DNA of 64,000 nt. It comes from Solirubrobacteraceae bacterium (GTDB lineage Bacteria > Actinomycetota > Thermoleophilia > Solirubrobacterales > Solirubrobacteraceae). The notes beneath the pieces were generated by a model. That model saw only the letters and a list, made by a program, of their open reading frames with translations, did not search any database and was not told the DNA's origin. Shown piece after piece: positions 8,350 to 17,368 of the stretch (its first letter is position 1; the number at the start of each line of letters is the position of its first letter). Location of the stretch: positions 50,469 through 114,468 of the forward strand of contig JAJCYD010000034.1 in the NCBI GenBank assembly GCA_029263125.1. The letters are read 5' to 3'. Made by a program: the position numbers and the translations under genes.

Positions 8350-9354
8350 TCAGCCCACGGGCGCGGCCTCGCCACTGCGGGTCACGGGCTCGGCGCGCAC
8401 GCCGCGCGGCAGCGGCCGTCCGAGCGACGCCACCGTCCACAGGACCGCCAGCCACGTCACGGCCGCCAGCGCGACGTGCACCCAGACGATCTCCGCCGGC
8501 AGCTCGAGCGCGTACTGCACGCCGCCGACGACGCCCTGCAGTCCCAGCATCGCGCACAGCACGGTCAGCGGCTTGCGCTGGCGATCGGTGACACCTCGCC
8601 GCCGAGCCATGACCCACAGCACGACGGCGACGACGCCCAGCAGCGTCGCCAGGCGCGCGTGCTGCTCGACCATGAAGCGCAGCGTGTCGGCGCCCTTGAA
8701 CGTCAGGCGCTTGATGATGTCGCCGGTACCGGCGCCACCGGCGTGCGGTCCCGCGGCGCTCGCCGCCGTGCCGGCGACGATCGTGACCGCGCCGATCGGA
8801 ACGAGCAGCCAGGAGCCGAACGCGACGGCGCGATCGGTGGCCACGCGCGGCTCACGCGCGGGCGGCTCACGATGCGCGCGCCAGTCCAGCGCGACGCAGC
8901 CGACGAGGATCAGCATCGACAGGATGTAGTGGCTCATGACAAAGCCCGGCGCGAGGTCGTAGAGCACCGTGAAGCCGCCGAGCACCGCCTGGCCGACGAC
9001 GCCCAGCGGCAGCAGCAACCCCAGCAGCGCGAGGTCCCGCCGAAACGGCTTGCGCAGGAAGGCGCCGAGGAACGCCCCGATCGCGGCGAAGCCGACGAGG
9101 AACGTCAGCAGGCGGTTGCCGAACTCGATCAGCCCATGGATGTTCAGCTCGGTGTACAGCGAGGCCTCGGTGCACTTCGGCCAGGTCGGGCAGCCCAGGC
9201 CCGAACCCGTCACGCGAACCGCGGCGCCGGTGAGGACGATCAGCGTCAGCATCACCAGCGCGACGCGCGCGACGAGCGCGTAGCGCTGCGGGCCGATCGC
9301 GAAGCGGTCACGCAACGGGCGCAGGCGCTCTCTGAAACGTGGGCGGGAGCTCAT
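8350..9354 (-). CDS. ctaA: Heme A synthase (COX15/CtaA family)
   Basis: A 334-residue polytopic membrane protein with about eight transmembrane helices, converting heme O to heme A for aa3-type cytochrome oxidase. The conserved histidine helices are visible: NIHGLIEFGNR, MSHYILSM, VEQHARLATLLG and WVHVALAA. The extracytoplasmic loop GSGLGCPTWPKC after the first helix carries the cysteine pair typical of actinobacterial and Bacillus CtaA. The ATG at 9354 has TAACCT ten bases upstream. Neither ctaB nor oxidase subunits lie in the window, so it stands alone here. Confidence 0.92.
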   Translation of the reverse strand: MSSRPRFRERLRPLRDRFAIGPQRYALVARVALVMLTLIVLTGAAVRVTGSGLGCPTWPKCTEASLYTELNIHGLIEFGNRLLTFLVGFAAIGAFLGAFLRKPFRRDLALLGLLLPLGVVGQAVLGGFTVLYDLAPGFVMSHYILSMLILVGCVALDWRAHREPPAREPRVATDRAVAFGSWLLVPIGAVTIVAGTAASAAGPHAGGAGTGDIIKRLTFKGADTLRFMVEQHARLATLLGVVAVVLWVMARRRGVTDRQRKPLTVLCAMLGLQGVVGGVQYALELPAEIVWVHVALAAVTWLAVLWTVASLGRPLPRGVRAEPVTRSGEAAPVG

Positions 9355-9364
9355 CGGTCGCGAA

Positions 9365-9370
9365 AGGTTA
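9365..9370 (-). promoter_or_regulatory. Candidate leaderless -10 element for ctaA
   Basis: Minus-strand TAACCT ends ten bases before the ATG at 9354; it lies in the 13-base gap that separates ctaA from the stop of the MFS gene. Confidence 0.4.
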
Positions 9371-10903
9371 GGCGGACGAGGCGGCCGGCTGCGGCGCCGG
9401 GCCGGGCTCGTCCCGGCGCGGGTTCTGGATGCCGACCGCCGCGACGAGGCCGCCGGCGATCATCAGCAGCCCCGAGACGATCATCCCTGCGCGAAACGCC
9501 TGCACGGCGGATGCCTGCACCCCGGCGCGCACCGACGTCTCAACGCGCCCCTCCGGCGCCGACAGGGGCCGGGTCTTCGCCTCGCTGACGTACGCGGCCG
9601 CCGATCCGTCGAGTCTGTCGACCGGCAGGCGGTCCGCCACGGAGGCCGAGAACTGCGCCGAGACGACCGCGCCGACGGCGGCGATCGCCAAGAGTCCGGC
9701 GACGCGCGCGATCGCGTTGTTGACGCCCGATGCCAGGCCCGCGTGGCGACGGTCGGCGGCCTGAAGGACCGTCGCGGTCAGCGGCGCGACCGTGATCGCC
9801 AGGCCCAGTCCGAACAGCAGCGATGCCGGTAGGACGTGCGCGACGAAGTCACCGCCGTCGTCCAGGCGCGCGAACGCCAGCAGGCCGGCGCCGCCGATCA
9901 GCGGGCCGGCGGTCATCGGCAGTCGCGGGCCGATGCGGACCGACAGCGCGCCGAAGCGCCGCGCGAAGGTGACGAGGATCAGCGTGATCGGCGTCAGCGC
10001 GAGCCCCGCTTGAAACGCGGAGTAGCCCGCGACCTGCTGCAAGAACAGCGCGACGAAGAACGTCGCGGCCCCGAGGCCCGCGTAGACGGCGAACGTCACG
10101 CCGTTGCCGATCGCGAAGTTGCGCGAGCGGAAGATCGACAGCGGCAGCATCGGATCGGGGGCGCGGCGCTCGTAGGCGAAGAACGCGCCCAGAGCGCCGA
10201 TCCCGGCGATCATCGGGATCCAGACCGACGGGTCGCTCCAGCCGAGGGTCGGCTGCTGGATCAGGGCGTAGACCGGGCCTGCCAGGCCCAGCGCGCAGAG
10301 CACCGCCCCGGGCACGTCAACGCGATGGGTTCGGTCGCCCGGGCACTCGGGCACCGCGCGCACGATGAGCCACAGGCAGATCAGCACGAGCGGCACGTTC
10401 ATCGCGAAGATCACCCGCCACGAGAGCGCATCGACGAGCAGGCCCCCGATCGGCGGCCCGATCGCGATCGCGGCGCTCGTGCCCGCAGTCCACGTGCCGA
10501 TCGCCGCCGGACGCTCGTCCGGGCCGAAGACCGACGTGATGATCGCCAGCGAGCTGGGCACGAGCAGCGCACCGAACGCGCCCTGAAGCGCGCGTGCCGC
10601 GATCAGCACCTCGATCGACGGCGCCACCGCGCACGCCAGCGATGTGGCGCCGAAGCCCGTCACGCCGATGGAGAAGATCCGCCGGCGGCCATGCAGATCG
10701 CCGAGCGATCCCCCGACGAGCACCAGCGACGACAGCAGCAGCAGGTACGCCTCGACGACCCACTGCTGGTCGGCCAGCGACGCGTCGAGGTCGGCGCGCA
10801 GCGCGGGCAGCGCGACGTTGACGATCGTCCCGTCGACGAAGACGATCGCCGAGCCGAGCACGCACGCGATCAGGGTCAGGCGCTTGACGCGCGCGTCGTC
10901 CAT
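9368..10903 (-). CDS. MFS drug transporter, DHA2 (EmrB/QacA) family
   Basis: A 511-residue proton-coupled exporter with the 14-helix plan of the DHA2 family. Helix 1 holds FVDGTIVNVALPAL, the DHA2 signature with the membrane-embedded Asp, and the helix 2-3 loop has GGSLGDLHGRRRIF, the MFS motif A. Helix 5 has the antiporter motif region around GPPIGGLL. The C-terminus is a short cytoplasmic tail. Substrate cannot be predicted; relatives export lipophilic drugs or cell-envelope precursors. ATG at 10903 follows TAGTCT by six bases. It is divergent from the neighbouring 3,5-epimerase gene, with a 72-base shared region. Confidence 0.9.
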   Translation of the reverse strand: MDDARVKRLTLIACVLGSAIVFVDGTIVNVALPALRADLDASLADQQWVVEAYLLLLSSLVLVGGSLGDLHGRRRIFSIGVTGFGATSLACAVAPSIEVLIAARALQGAFGALLVPSSLAIITSVFGPDERPAAIGTWTAGTSAAIAIGPPIGGLLVDALSWRVIFAMNVPLVLICLWLIVRAVPECPGDRTHRVDVPGAVLCALGLAGPVYALIQQPTLGWSDPSVWIPMIAGIGALGAFFAYERRAPDPMLPLSIFRSRNFAIGNGVTFAVYAGLGAATFFVALFLQQVAGYSAFQAGLALTPITLILVTFARRFGALSVRIGPRLPMTAGPLIGGAGLLAFARLDDGGDFVAHVLPASLLFGLGLAITVAPLTATVLQAADRRHAGLASGVNNAIARVAGLLAIAAVGAVVSAQFSASVADRLPVDRLDGSAAAYVSEAKTRPLSAPEGRVETSVRAGVQASAVQAFRAGMIVSGLLMIAGGLVAAVGIQNPRRDEPGPAPQPAASSA

Positions 10904-10909
10904 TCCCGC

Positions 10910-10915
10910 AGACTA
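10910..10915 (-). promoter_or_regulatory. Candidate leaderless -10 element for the MFS gene
   Basis: Minus-strand TAGTCT ends six bases before the ATG at 10903. Confidence 0.4.
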
Positions 10916-10959
10916 GATCGCCGGCTCAGTCATCACGTGCCACGCGATACAGGACCATC

Positions 10960-10965
10960 TAGATT
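10960..10965 (+). promoter_or_regulatory. Candidate leaderless -10 element for the first 3,5-epimerase gene
   Basis: TAGATT ends ten bases before the ATG at 10976. No ribosome binding site lies in the gap. Confidence 0.45.
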
Positions 10966-10975
10966 CAGTGACGCG

Positions 10976-11524
10976 ATGCTCCTGCTCGACACTCGCCTCG
11001 ACGGCCTCGTCCACCTGCAGCCCGACGTCCACGGCGACGAGCGCGGGTTCTTCGTCGAGAGCTACCGCGCCGACGTCTGGGAGCAGCACGGCATCGCCGA
11101 CACGTTCGTGCAGGACAACCACTCGCGCTCGTCGCGCGGGGTGCTGCGCGGGATGCACTTCTCGATCGGCGCAGGCCAGGCCAAGCTCGTGCGCTGTGCG
11201 CGCGGACGGATCCTCGACGTCGTCGTCGACCTGCGCCGCGCGTCGCCGACCTACGGCGAGTGGGAGAGCTTCGCGCTCGACGACGAGCACGGCCACCAGC
11301 TGTACATCCCGGTCGGCTTCGCGCACGGCTTCTGCGTGCTGTCCGACCTCGCCGACGTGACCTACAAGTGCTCCACGTACTACGACGGCACGGTCGAGCG
11401 CGGCTTCGCCTACGACGACCCGGAGGTCGCGATCGCGTGGCCGCAGGACATGGCGCTGCTGGTCTCCGAGCGCGACATGCATGCTGCGACGCTGAGCGAG
11501 ATCAAGGACGATCTGCCCTTCTGA
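10976..11524 (+). CDS. dTDP-4-dehydrorhamnose 3,5-epimerase family protein (RmlC-like)
   Basis: A 182-residue cupin of the RmlC family, which epimerises C3 and C5 of a 4-keto-6-deoxy nucleotide sugar. The active-site stretch NHSRSSRGVLRGMHF has the catalytic His61, and VTYKCSTYY holds the family tyrosines (Tyr130 and Tyr136). FAHGFCVLSD and AIAWPQD are the usual C-terminal motifs. The ATG at 10976 gives a normal family length. No rmlA, rmlB or rmlD is next to it, so its substrate must be made by genes elsewhere; this is a single-gene unit and marks the left edge of the polysaccharide region. Confidence 0.88.
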   Translation: MLLLDTRLDGLVHLQPDVHGDERGFFVESYRADVWEQHGIADTFVQDNHSRSSRGVLRGMHFSIGAGQAKLVRCARGRILDVVVDLRRASPTYGEWESFALDDEHGHQLYIPVGFAHGFCVLSDLADVTYKCSTYYDGTVERGFAYDDPEVAIAWPQDMALLVSERDMHAATLSEIKDDLPF

Positions 11525-11615
11525 GCCCTACCGGTGAGCGGTGCGCGCCGTCACGGAGCTCCGGCCAGGCTTGCTGGAACATGAGCAGCATGCGCCGGCG
11601 TCCAGAGGACTCGGC

Positions 11616-13643
11616 TCAAGAGCGCCGCAAGCGCATCGCGGCGGCGTAGGCCGCACGCGCCGCCGCAAGCACCGGGCGGCGCAGCCCAGGGCGCGACATC
11701 AGCGCCAGCAGCGCCCGCTGGTCGGCGGGCGCCAACACGCCACCGGGGCCGACGAGGCCGAGCGCATCGCTGCCGATGTGCTCGCGGAAGCCGAGGTGGT
11801 TCTGCCACTCGACGGCTCGCAGATGCTCGATCTCGCGGAGCTGGCCCTCGAGGCGCAGGCGCTCGCGCGCGCCCCGGCGAGCCTCGATGAGGATCGAGTC
11901 ATAGAGGCTGACCAGGGCGGCTGCGGTGTCGTCCCAGCGATAGTCCGACGCGGCGCGGCGCAGCATCTCGACATGCGCGTCACGCGCCTTGCCGGGGTGC
12001 AGCAGCGCGCCGGCGGCGGCGGCGCTGGCGCTCGCGTCCCACGGCACGAGCGTGGCCGCCGCGGCGGGGAGCACCTCCGCCAGGGCCGTGTGCGCGGCGA
12101 ATAGGCACGGCGTGCCGGCGCTGCCGGCCTCGAACGGGATCAGGCCGAAGCCCTCGTAGAGGGTCGGGTAGACGACCGCCGCCGCGTGGGCCAGCAGCCA
12201 CTGCTTCTCGTCCTCGTCGACCGGCCCGAGCTGCAACACCGACGCATCCCGCTCGTCGAGCTCGAACGCCCCGCGGTTGCCGGTCGGGCCGGCGAACACC
12301 AGCCGTCCATCCCAGCCGCAGTCACGGCGCAGCGCCCGGAGCAGCTCGATCGCGAAGCCGTGGTGCTTGTGGGGCAGATCGGCGCCCAGGCACAGCAGGA
12401 ACGGCGGATCGTCGGACTCGATCGCGGGCGGCCGCCGCTCCGACGACGACGCGCCGGTTGCGCAGTGGTCGACGCCGATCGGCACGACGCTGGAGCTCGC
12501 CGGCAGCACGAGGTGGTCGACGAGCGCGTCCGCCCGCGCGTGCTCGGAGAAGAACACGACATGGTCGGCCGCGGCGAGCACGTCCCGGGTCGTGCGCCGG
12601 TAGCGCACCCAGTGCTCGACCTCGCCGTGGTACCCCGGGATGCGATAGGCGACGAGGTCCTGCTGAGTCACGACCAGCCGCCGGCCGAGCGGGGCCAGCA
12701 GCATCAGATCGTCGACCGTGAAGACCTGGTTGGGCCGGTGGACGATGTCGGTGACGGGCACCGCCTCGTGCGCGACGTCCTCGTAGGCGATCGTCGTCAG
12801 ATCCTCGATCCCGTCGAGCACCTGGCGTGCGAGCGGATGCAGGTCGGGCGGCGTCACGACGCGCAGGCGCACCGCGCCGGTGCGCCCGAGCGCCGCGATC
12901 AGCTCCAGCGCATGCACCTGCGTGCCCGCCCGTTCGGGTCCCAGCGACCGGCCGTCGATCGTCACCGACAGCTTGCCCAGGGCCCGCGACGCAACCAGCA
13001 ACGCGTGCTCGGCGGGAGACTCCGGCTCGGCGTCGAGCGCGCGCGCGACCCGCCGGTGCGGCCAGCGCGCGTCCAGGGCGGCGGATTCCTGATCGGAGAT
13101 CACCTCGGAGGCCCCGCTGACGAGCAGATCGTCGGCCAGTACGTGCCCCAGACCGAGCGCGCTGCAACGCTCGGCGAACTCGGCGATCCAGCCCGCGACC
13201 GAGGCCGGCGCGTCCTGGGTGACCTCCCCGACCACATCCAGCGCAGGCCGGCGCAGCAATACGCAGCCGGCCCGCGGGGCGCCGATTCGAGGGTGCAGAC
13301 AGCCGGAGTGCTCGGCGACAGACCGCGCGCCGACCTCGAGCATGTCCTCATCCAGCGAGCTCGGAGCCCAGTCCCCCCTCGACAGCAGCGCGCTCGCACT
13401 GGCGATCACCGAGTCACAGTACGCAGCGGCGACCAGACGCGCCAACCACCCATCGAAAACCAGGATCCCGGGCATGACGACGACGAGGTCCCGACGACCC
13501 GCCGCCGTCACCGCAGCGGGGGCGCTGGCAGCGTCGAGAATCTCGACCTCGGGCGCCGTCGTAGCCGCGATCGAGCTCGCTGTGCCAGCGCTACCCCGTC
13601 CCTCGGCTGGCACCCAGATGGCGACGGATGATTGGGAGGACAT
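11616..13643 (-). CDS. Glycosyltransferase, GT4 family, with N-terminal extension
   Basis: A 675-residue protein. The C-terminal two thirds is a GT-B glycosyltransferase of family 4: VHRPNQVF and VVFFSEHARADALVDHL in the acceptor domain, LLCLGADLPHKHHG at the domain junction, and PTLYEGFGLIPFEAGSAG, the EX7E motif that binds the donor phosphate. The first about 210 residues resemble a decayed GT-A fold (VVVMPGILVFDGW, GCVLLRRPALDVVG) without a DxD motif, so a former GT2 module may have lost catalysis. A helical C-terminal tail follows. ATG at 13643 is preferred over the in-frame TTG at 13655, because TAGATT lies ten bases before the ATG. Confidence 0.85.
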   Translation of the reverse strand: MSSQSSVAIWVPAEGRGSAGTASSIAATTAPEVEILDAASAPAAVTAAGRRDLVVVMPGILVFDGWLARLVAAAYCDSVIASASALLSRGDWAPSSLDEDMLEVGARSVAEHSGCLHPRIGAPRAGCVLLRRPALDVVGEVTQDAPASVAGWIAEFAERCSALGLGHVLADDLLVSGASEVISDQESAALDARWPHRRVARALDAEPESPAEHALLVASRALGKLSVTIDGRSLGPERAGTQVHALELIAALGRTGAVRLRVVTPPDLHPLARQVLDGIEDLTTIAYEDVAHEAVPVTDIVHRPNQVFTVDDLMLLAPLGRRLVVTQQDLVAYRIPGYHGEVEHWVRYRRTTRDVLAAADHVVFFSEHARADALVDHLVLPASSSVVPIGVDHCATGASSSERRPPAIESDDPPFLLCLGADLPHKHHGFAIELLRALRRDCGWDGRLVFAGPTGNRGAFELDERDASVLQLGPVDEDEKQWLLAHAAAVVYPTLYEGFGLIPFEAGSAGTPCLFAAHTALAEVLPAAAATLVPWDASASAAAAGALLHPGKARDAHVEMLRRAASDYRWDDTAAALVSLYDSILIEARRGARERLRLEGQLREIEHLRAVEWQNHLGFREHIGSDALGLVGPGGVLAPADQRALLALMSRPGLRRPVLAAARAAYAAAMRLRRS

Positions 13644-13653
13644 GCGACGGGCC

Positions 13654-13659
13654 AATCTA
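13654..13659 (-). promoter_or_regulatory. Candidate leaderless -10 element overlapping an upstream stop codon
   Basis: Minus-strand TAGATT ends ten bases before the ATG at 13643. Its first three bases are the TAG stop of the small upstream frame, so promoter and stop coincide. Confidence 0.4.
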
Positions 13660-13893
13660 GTGCACGCGAGCCCTGCTCAAGGTCATCGCGCCCGAATGAT
13701 GGTGCGCTACCTCGCGGCCACGAAGATCCGCACCGACAGGTCCGTGATTGCCAGCACCAGTGGCACGGTAGGCGAGGAATCCGAGCAGGCAGGTCAGCTC
13801 AAGGAGCAGGGTCGGCATCAGCTGCAGGCCCGCCATCCACACCAAGGCGGCGACCAGGAGCACGCTGCGAGGAGAGATCGCTCGGGCGCGCAC
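13657..13893 (-). CDS. Possible small membrane protein (78 aa)
   Basis: GTG at 13893, seven bases after the stop of the flippase-like gene upstream, opens 78 residues. Residues 10-45 form two hydrophobic stretches, VLLVAALVWMAGLQLM and TLLLELTCLLGFLAYRATG; the second half is polar and His/Arg-rich. Position and strand fit a last gene of the 14-19 kb operon. No family is recognised and the polar half looks poorly conserved, so the frame may be partly decayed or spurious. Confidence 0.4.
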   Translation of the reverse strand: MRARAISPRSVLLVAALVWMAGLQLMPTLLLELTCLLGFLAYRATGAGNHGPVGADLRGREVAHHHSGAMTLSRARVH

Positions 13894-13900
13894 GGGCAGC

Positions 13901-14869
13901 TCAGGCAGCGGGCTCGACCGACTCCGAGCGCCGCCCGCGCAGTCGGCGAAGTGCCCGCACGATACCCCCGTAGCGCGTGAGAAGCAGCACCAGTCCGCCC
14001 ACCGTGATCGGACCGAACAGCACGAAGCGCACGAGGATCGCGAAGCTCAGCGCCACGCCGCCGCGGATGTCAAGCGCCGCGAGGCCGAAGAGCAGCGCTG
14101 CGTCGTAGGTCCCGACGTAGCCCGGAGCCGCCGGGATCAGCGCGAACAGGCTTGCCAGGACGACGAGGAAGACCCCGTCGAGAAGGCTCAAGCCGAGCCC
14201 GAGCGAGCGTCCGACGAGCACGAAGATGATCCCCTCCGACAGCCACAGGGCGATCGTCAGCACCCCGAGCACGGGCCCGAGTGGGCTGGCGAGGATCTTC
14301 GACGACCGTGCCACGGGACGCAGGATCTCGGCGAAGCGCTCGAAGCGCCCGGCGCGCCGCAGCCGCAGGTAGACGACCAGCGCGACGACGAGCGCGAACA
14401 GCACGCCGAGCCCGATGAACGCCGGCGACGCGCCCGCCGGCGCGCCGGCGATGCCGACGAAGGTCAGCGTCGCAAACAGCAGCACGAGCGCGACGACGTC
14501 GAACATCCGCTCGGCGAGGATCGAGCCCAGCACCTCGCGGCGCAGCGCCGTCGAGCGCTCGGCGAGCAGCAGGATGCGCAGCGCCTCGCCGCCGCGGGCG
14601 GGCAGCACGGTGTTGCCCATGTAGCCGACGCAGACCAGCGCATAGGCGTCGCGGGTCGGGTGCTCAATGCCCGCGCCACCGAGCACCCTGTGCCAGCGCC
14701 AGCCGCGCGCGAGCGTCGCCGCCGCGTAGACCAGCAGAGCGGCCCCCAGCAGCCCGAGATCGCCGGCAGCGGTCGGCAGGCGCGGCGCCTCCTGGCGCAG
14801 CGCCCACCAGACGACGGCGCCGATCGCGATGATCGACACCACGAAGCCGGCGACGTCGCGACGCGTCAA
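13901..14869 (-). CDS. UPF0104 / lysylphosphatidylglycerol synthase TM-region family protein
   Basis: A 322-residue integral membrane protein of the AglD/MprF-N-terminal type. It has about eight helices and the family features NTVLPARGGEALRI after helix 2 and AAPGYVGTYDAALL near helix 7. In this family such proteins are linked to lipid-linked sugar or lipid flipping. The TTG at 14869 is chosen because it overlaps the TGA of the upstream gene (TTGA) and gives a start just before the first helix; a longer reading would fuse non-hydrophobic, out-of-family residues. Coupling to a GT-C-like gene and a GT2 gene supports a role in moving or using polyprenyl-phosphate sugars. Confidence 0.85.
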   Translation of the reverse strand: MTRRDVAGFVVSIIAIGAVVWWALRQEAPRLPTAAGDLGLLGAALLVYAAATLARGWRWHRVLGGAGIEHPTRDAYALVCVGYMGNTVLPARGGEALRILLLAERSTALRREVLGSILAERMFDVVALVLLFATLTFVGIAGAPAGASPAFIGLGVLFALVVALVVYLRLRRAGRFERFAEILRPVARSSKILASPLGPVLGVLTIALWLSEGIIFVLVGRSLGLGLSLLDGVFLVVLASLFALIPAAPGYVGTYDAALLFGLAALDIRGGVALSFAILVRFVLFGPITVGGLVLLLTRYGGIVRALRRLRGRRSESVEPAA

Positions 14870-16551
14870 GGAGCCGCACCGGCACACGCGCGCAGCGGCC
14901 CGGCCGGCGAGATCCGCAGCACCCACGGGCGGGCGATCTGGTCGGGCGGTGTCGCGACCGTGACGGCTGCGCCCACATCGACGGTGCCAAGCGGCTCGGA
15001 GGCGAAGTCGGCGGCCATACGGCGCAGGCGCAGCTGTGCGGGCGCGCGCACGTCACGCAGGACGATCGACCTGCCCGCGCCCAGCCTCACGTCCAGCGCG
15101 GCCCCCGGCTCGACGGGCGTGTAGTGCAGACAGGATCCACGTACGCGAGCGCGACCGTTGATGGCCGCAACGACGGATGGCGGCTCGCCACCGCTCGCGC
15201 CGTCGCCGGGCGCGACGCCTACGCCCAGCACCCGCCCGAGGGCGGAGTCGACGGCGACCGGCGTCAGGCCACCGTCGTCGAGCACGTTCGCCGGACCGCC
15301 GATCGGCGATCCGAGGTCGGCGACCAGCTCGCGGTAGGGCCCGGCGGTGATCTGCGGCGCGGCCGTCGCCTCGGGCCGCGTCGTGGCCGGCACCGCATCG
15401 CCGGCGAGCTCGACCGCCGCGAGCGCGGCGCGCAGCTTGTTGGTCTCGCCGCGCAGGCCGTTGGCGCCAGCGCGCAGGTCGCCGAGGTTGCTCAGCATCG
15501 ACGCCCCGACCGCGGCGGCGAGCAGCATCCAGCCGCGCGGGGCCAGCTTCACGCGGCGCACGGCCTCGGCGGCCACCAGCAGCACGATCACGGCGCCGAA
15601 GTAGACGTAGCGGCTGGCCAGCGGCTCGTCGAGATCGGCTCGCGCCACGGCGATCAGCGCCCAGTAGGCGCTGCCCATCGCCAGCAGGCCGACAAGGCGG
15701 GCCGGCACCCGTCCGGGCACCGCCAGACGCGCGATCACGACCATCGCCCCGAGCGCCAGCAGCACGCGACCCCACTCCACGCCGAGCCCGCTGACCGCGC
15801 CGACGGCACCGGCGGCGGCATCGGCGACATAGCCCGGCACCGCGTCGAGGTTGCCGATCTTCGCGTCGCTGTCGGGCGACTGAGCCAGGTACCAGACCGC
15901 GTACACGGCCAGCGGCGCGATGGCGACCACCAAGCGCCGGCGGCGAGACGGTGAGACGAGCAGCTCGGCCAGCACTCCGGCAACGACCGCCAAGCCCAGG
16001 CCGGAGCTTGACAGCGCGACGAGCACGAGCGCGGCGGCTACGACGTTTCCCCGCCGCGAGCGTGAGTCAAGCGCCAGCAGCGCTCCCAGGCCGGCGGCGA
16101 TCGAGACCATGAACGAGATCTCAAACGGCCACAGGATCACCTGCCAGGCCGCGCCGAGCGCGAGCAGCACGGCGGCGGCGGCCAGCGCCATGCCGGAGCC
16201 CTGGCGCCGGCATACCAGCGTGAACAGCAGCCCGACGCACAGCACGTGGGCGAGCACGCCGGCGAGCCGGTAGACCCAGTAGGGCTCGAGCCCGACGGTG
16301 GCGAACAGCAGCTTGAAGACCACCACCGGCACGAGCGAGAAGTGCCCGTTGTGCGGGTCGAAGAGCCCGTCCAGCCCGTCGTGGCGGTAGAGCAGGAAAT
16401 CCCACGAGTCGAAGAAGAAGATCAGCCCGCGACCCTCGTACATGATCCAGCCACCGAGCACGACCGCGAGGCAGACGAGCGCCGCGATCGCGGCGCGATC
16501 GACGCTCGCACCGTCGCGCGGATGCGCGCTCGCGGCGCCGGGCTCAGCCAT
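14866..16551 (-). CDS. Polytopic membrane protein, GT-C-like (putative glycosyltransferase or polymerase)
   Basis: A 561-residue protein with about ten transmembrane helices in residues 20-360. The first periplasmic loop, GLIFFFDSWDFLLYRHDG, carries acidic residues after helix 1 in the position of the catalytic Asp of GT-C enzymes, and DPHNGHFSLVP follows. A soluble C-terminal region of about 180 residues is beta-rich. Such proteins use polyprenyl-phosphate sugars outside the membrane. The gene overlaps by eight bases the end of the polyprenol-phosphate sugar synthase-like GT2 gene, which fits a donor-maker and donor-user pair. It could also be an O-antigen polymerase; no specific family was recognised. 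Confidence 0.75.
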   Translation of the reverse strand: MAEPGAASAHPRDGASVDRAAIAALVCLAVVLGGWIMYEGRGLIFFFDSWDFLLYRHDGLDGLFDPHNGHFSLVPVVVFKLLFATVGLEPYWVYRLAGVLAHVLCVGLLFTLVCRRQGSGMALAAAAVLLALGAAWQVILWPFEISFMVSIAAGLGALLALDSRSRRGNVVAAALVLVALSSSGLGLAVVAGVLAELLVSPSRRRRLVVAIAPLAVYAVWYLAQSPDSDAKIGNLDAVPGYVADAAAGAVGAVSGLGVEWGRVLLALGAMVVIARLAVPGRVPARLVGLLAMGSAYWALIAVARADLDEPLASRYVYFGAVIVLLVAAEAVRRVKLAPRGWMLLAAAVGASMLSNLGDLRAGANGLRGETNKLRAALAAVELAGDAVPATTRPEATAAPQITAGPYRELVADLGSPIGGPANVLDDGGLTPVAVDSALGRVLGVGVAPGDGASGGEPPSVVAAINGRARVRGSCLHYTPVEPGAALDVRLGAGRSIVLRDVRAPAQLRLRRMAADFASEPLGTVDVGAAVTVATPPDQIARPWVLRISPAGPLRACAGAAP

Positions 16552-17368
16552 CGACAGGGCCGTCGCCGGCCAGGCCGGGATCCGCGTCGTTGCGCCGATC
16601 GGGATTGAAGCGCCGCCGGAAGCGTGTCGGCGCGAAGCCGGGACGGCGGTAGTCGCCGCGGCTGAGGTGGTGCTCGAGCCAGACGTAGAGCACGATGAAC
16701 AGGTAGCGGCTGCCCATCTCCTTGAGTCGCAGCTTGGATTCCCCGGCGGCCCGATTGCGCCAGGAGATCGGCATGACCGCGTAGGAGTGACCCCGCACGA
16801 CCGCCTTCAAGGGCAGCTCGACGGTCAGGTTGAAGTGGTGCGACAGCAGTGGCGAGACGGAGTCGATCACCTCGCGGCGGTAGGCCTTGAAGGCGTTCGT
16901 CGTGTCGTTGTAGCCGTGCCGGAAGACCGCCCGGATACCGAGGTTGACGAGCCGATTGATCGCCAGCTTCATGCGCGGGTAGTCATGCACCTCCGAGCCC
17001 GCCACGAAGCGCGAGCCGAAGGCGCAGTCATAGCCGGCCTGCAGCGCACGGTGATAGTCGACGATGTTCGCCGGGTCGTCTGAGAGGTCGCCCATCACGA
17101 TCGCCACGGCGTCGCCCTCGTAGATGTCCAGGCCGCAACGGACCGCCAGGCCGAAGCCCGGCGAGTAGTGCGAGCGCACGCAGCGCACGCGGGGGTTGCG
17201 GGCGGCGATCGCCGCGACCGCGCCCGCCGTGGCGTCGGTGCTGGCGTCGTCGATCACGACGATCTCGTGATCGATCTGCGCGTCGTCAAGCGCGCCGGCG
17301 ACGGCGACGACCGTCGCGCCGATCGATCGGACCTCGTCGTGAGCCGGGATCAGAACCGACAGCTTCAC
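16544..17368 (-). CDS. Glycosyltransferase family 2, polyprenol-phosphate sugar synthase type
   Basis: A 274-residue GT-A enzyme related to dolichol-phosphate mannosyl- or glucosyltransferases. Motifs: [10 protein letters not shown] at the start, [26 protein letters not shown] (acidic metal site, with GDLSDD instead of the common DADLQ) and [16 protein letters not shown], the conserved Dpm/ArnC C-terminal helix segment. The GTG at 17368 overlaps the TGA of the upstream SDR gene and starts exactly at the first strand. There are no C-terminal membrane helices, so it probably acts at the membrane surface and feeds the GT-C-like protein encoded next. Confidence 0.88.
   Translation of the reverse strand: MKLSVLIPAHDEVRSIGATVVAVAGALDDAQIDHEIVVIDDASTDATAGAVAAIAARNPRVRCVRSHYSPGFGLAVRCGLDIYEGDAVAIVMGDLSDDPANIVDYHRALQAGYDCAFGSRFVAGSEVHDYPRMKLAINRLVNLGIRAVFRHGYNDTTNAFKAYRREVIDSVSPLLSHHFNLTVELPLKAVVRGHSYAVMPISWRNRAAGESKLRLKEMGSRYLFIVLYVWLEHHLSRGDYRRPGFAPTRFRRRFNPDRRNDADPGLAGDGPVDG

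Noticed and set aside
9836..10975. An N-terminal extension of the first 3,5-epimerase reaching back to 9836
   Set aside because: The extension is antisense to the MFS exporter gene and composed of Arg/Asp/Gln-rich shadow sequence; the ATG at 10976 gives the normal family length.
10976..11524. Member of an rml (dTDP-rhamnose) operon
   Set aside because: None of rmlA, rmlB or rmlD is in the window and the flanking genes are on the opposite strand, so only the enzyme family is assigned.
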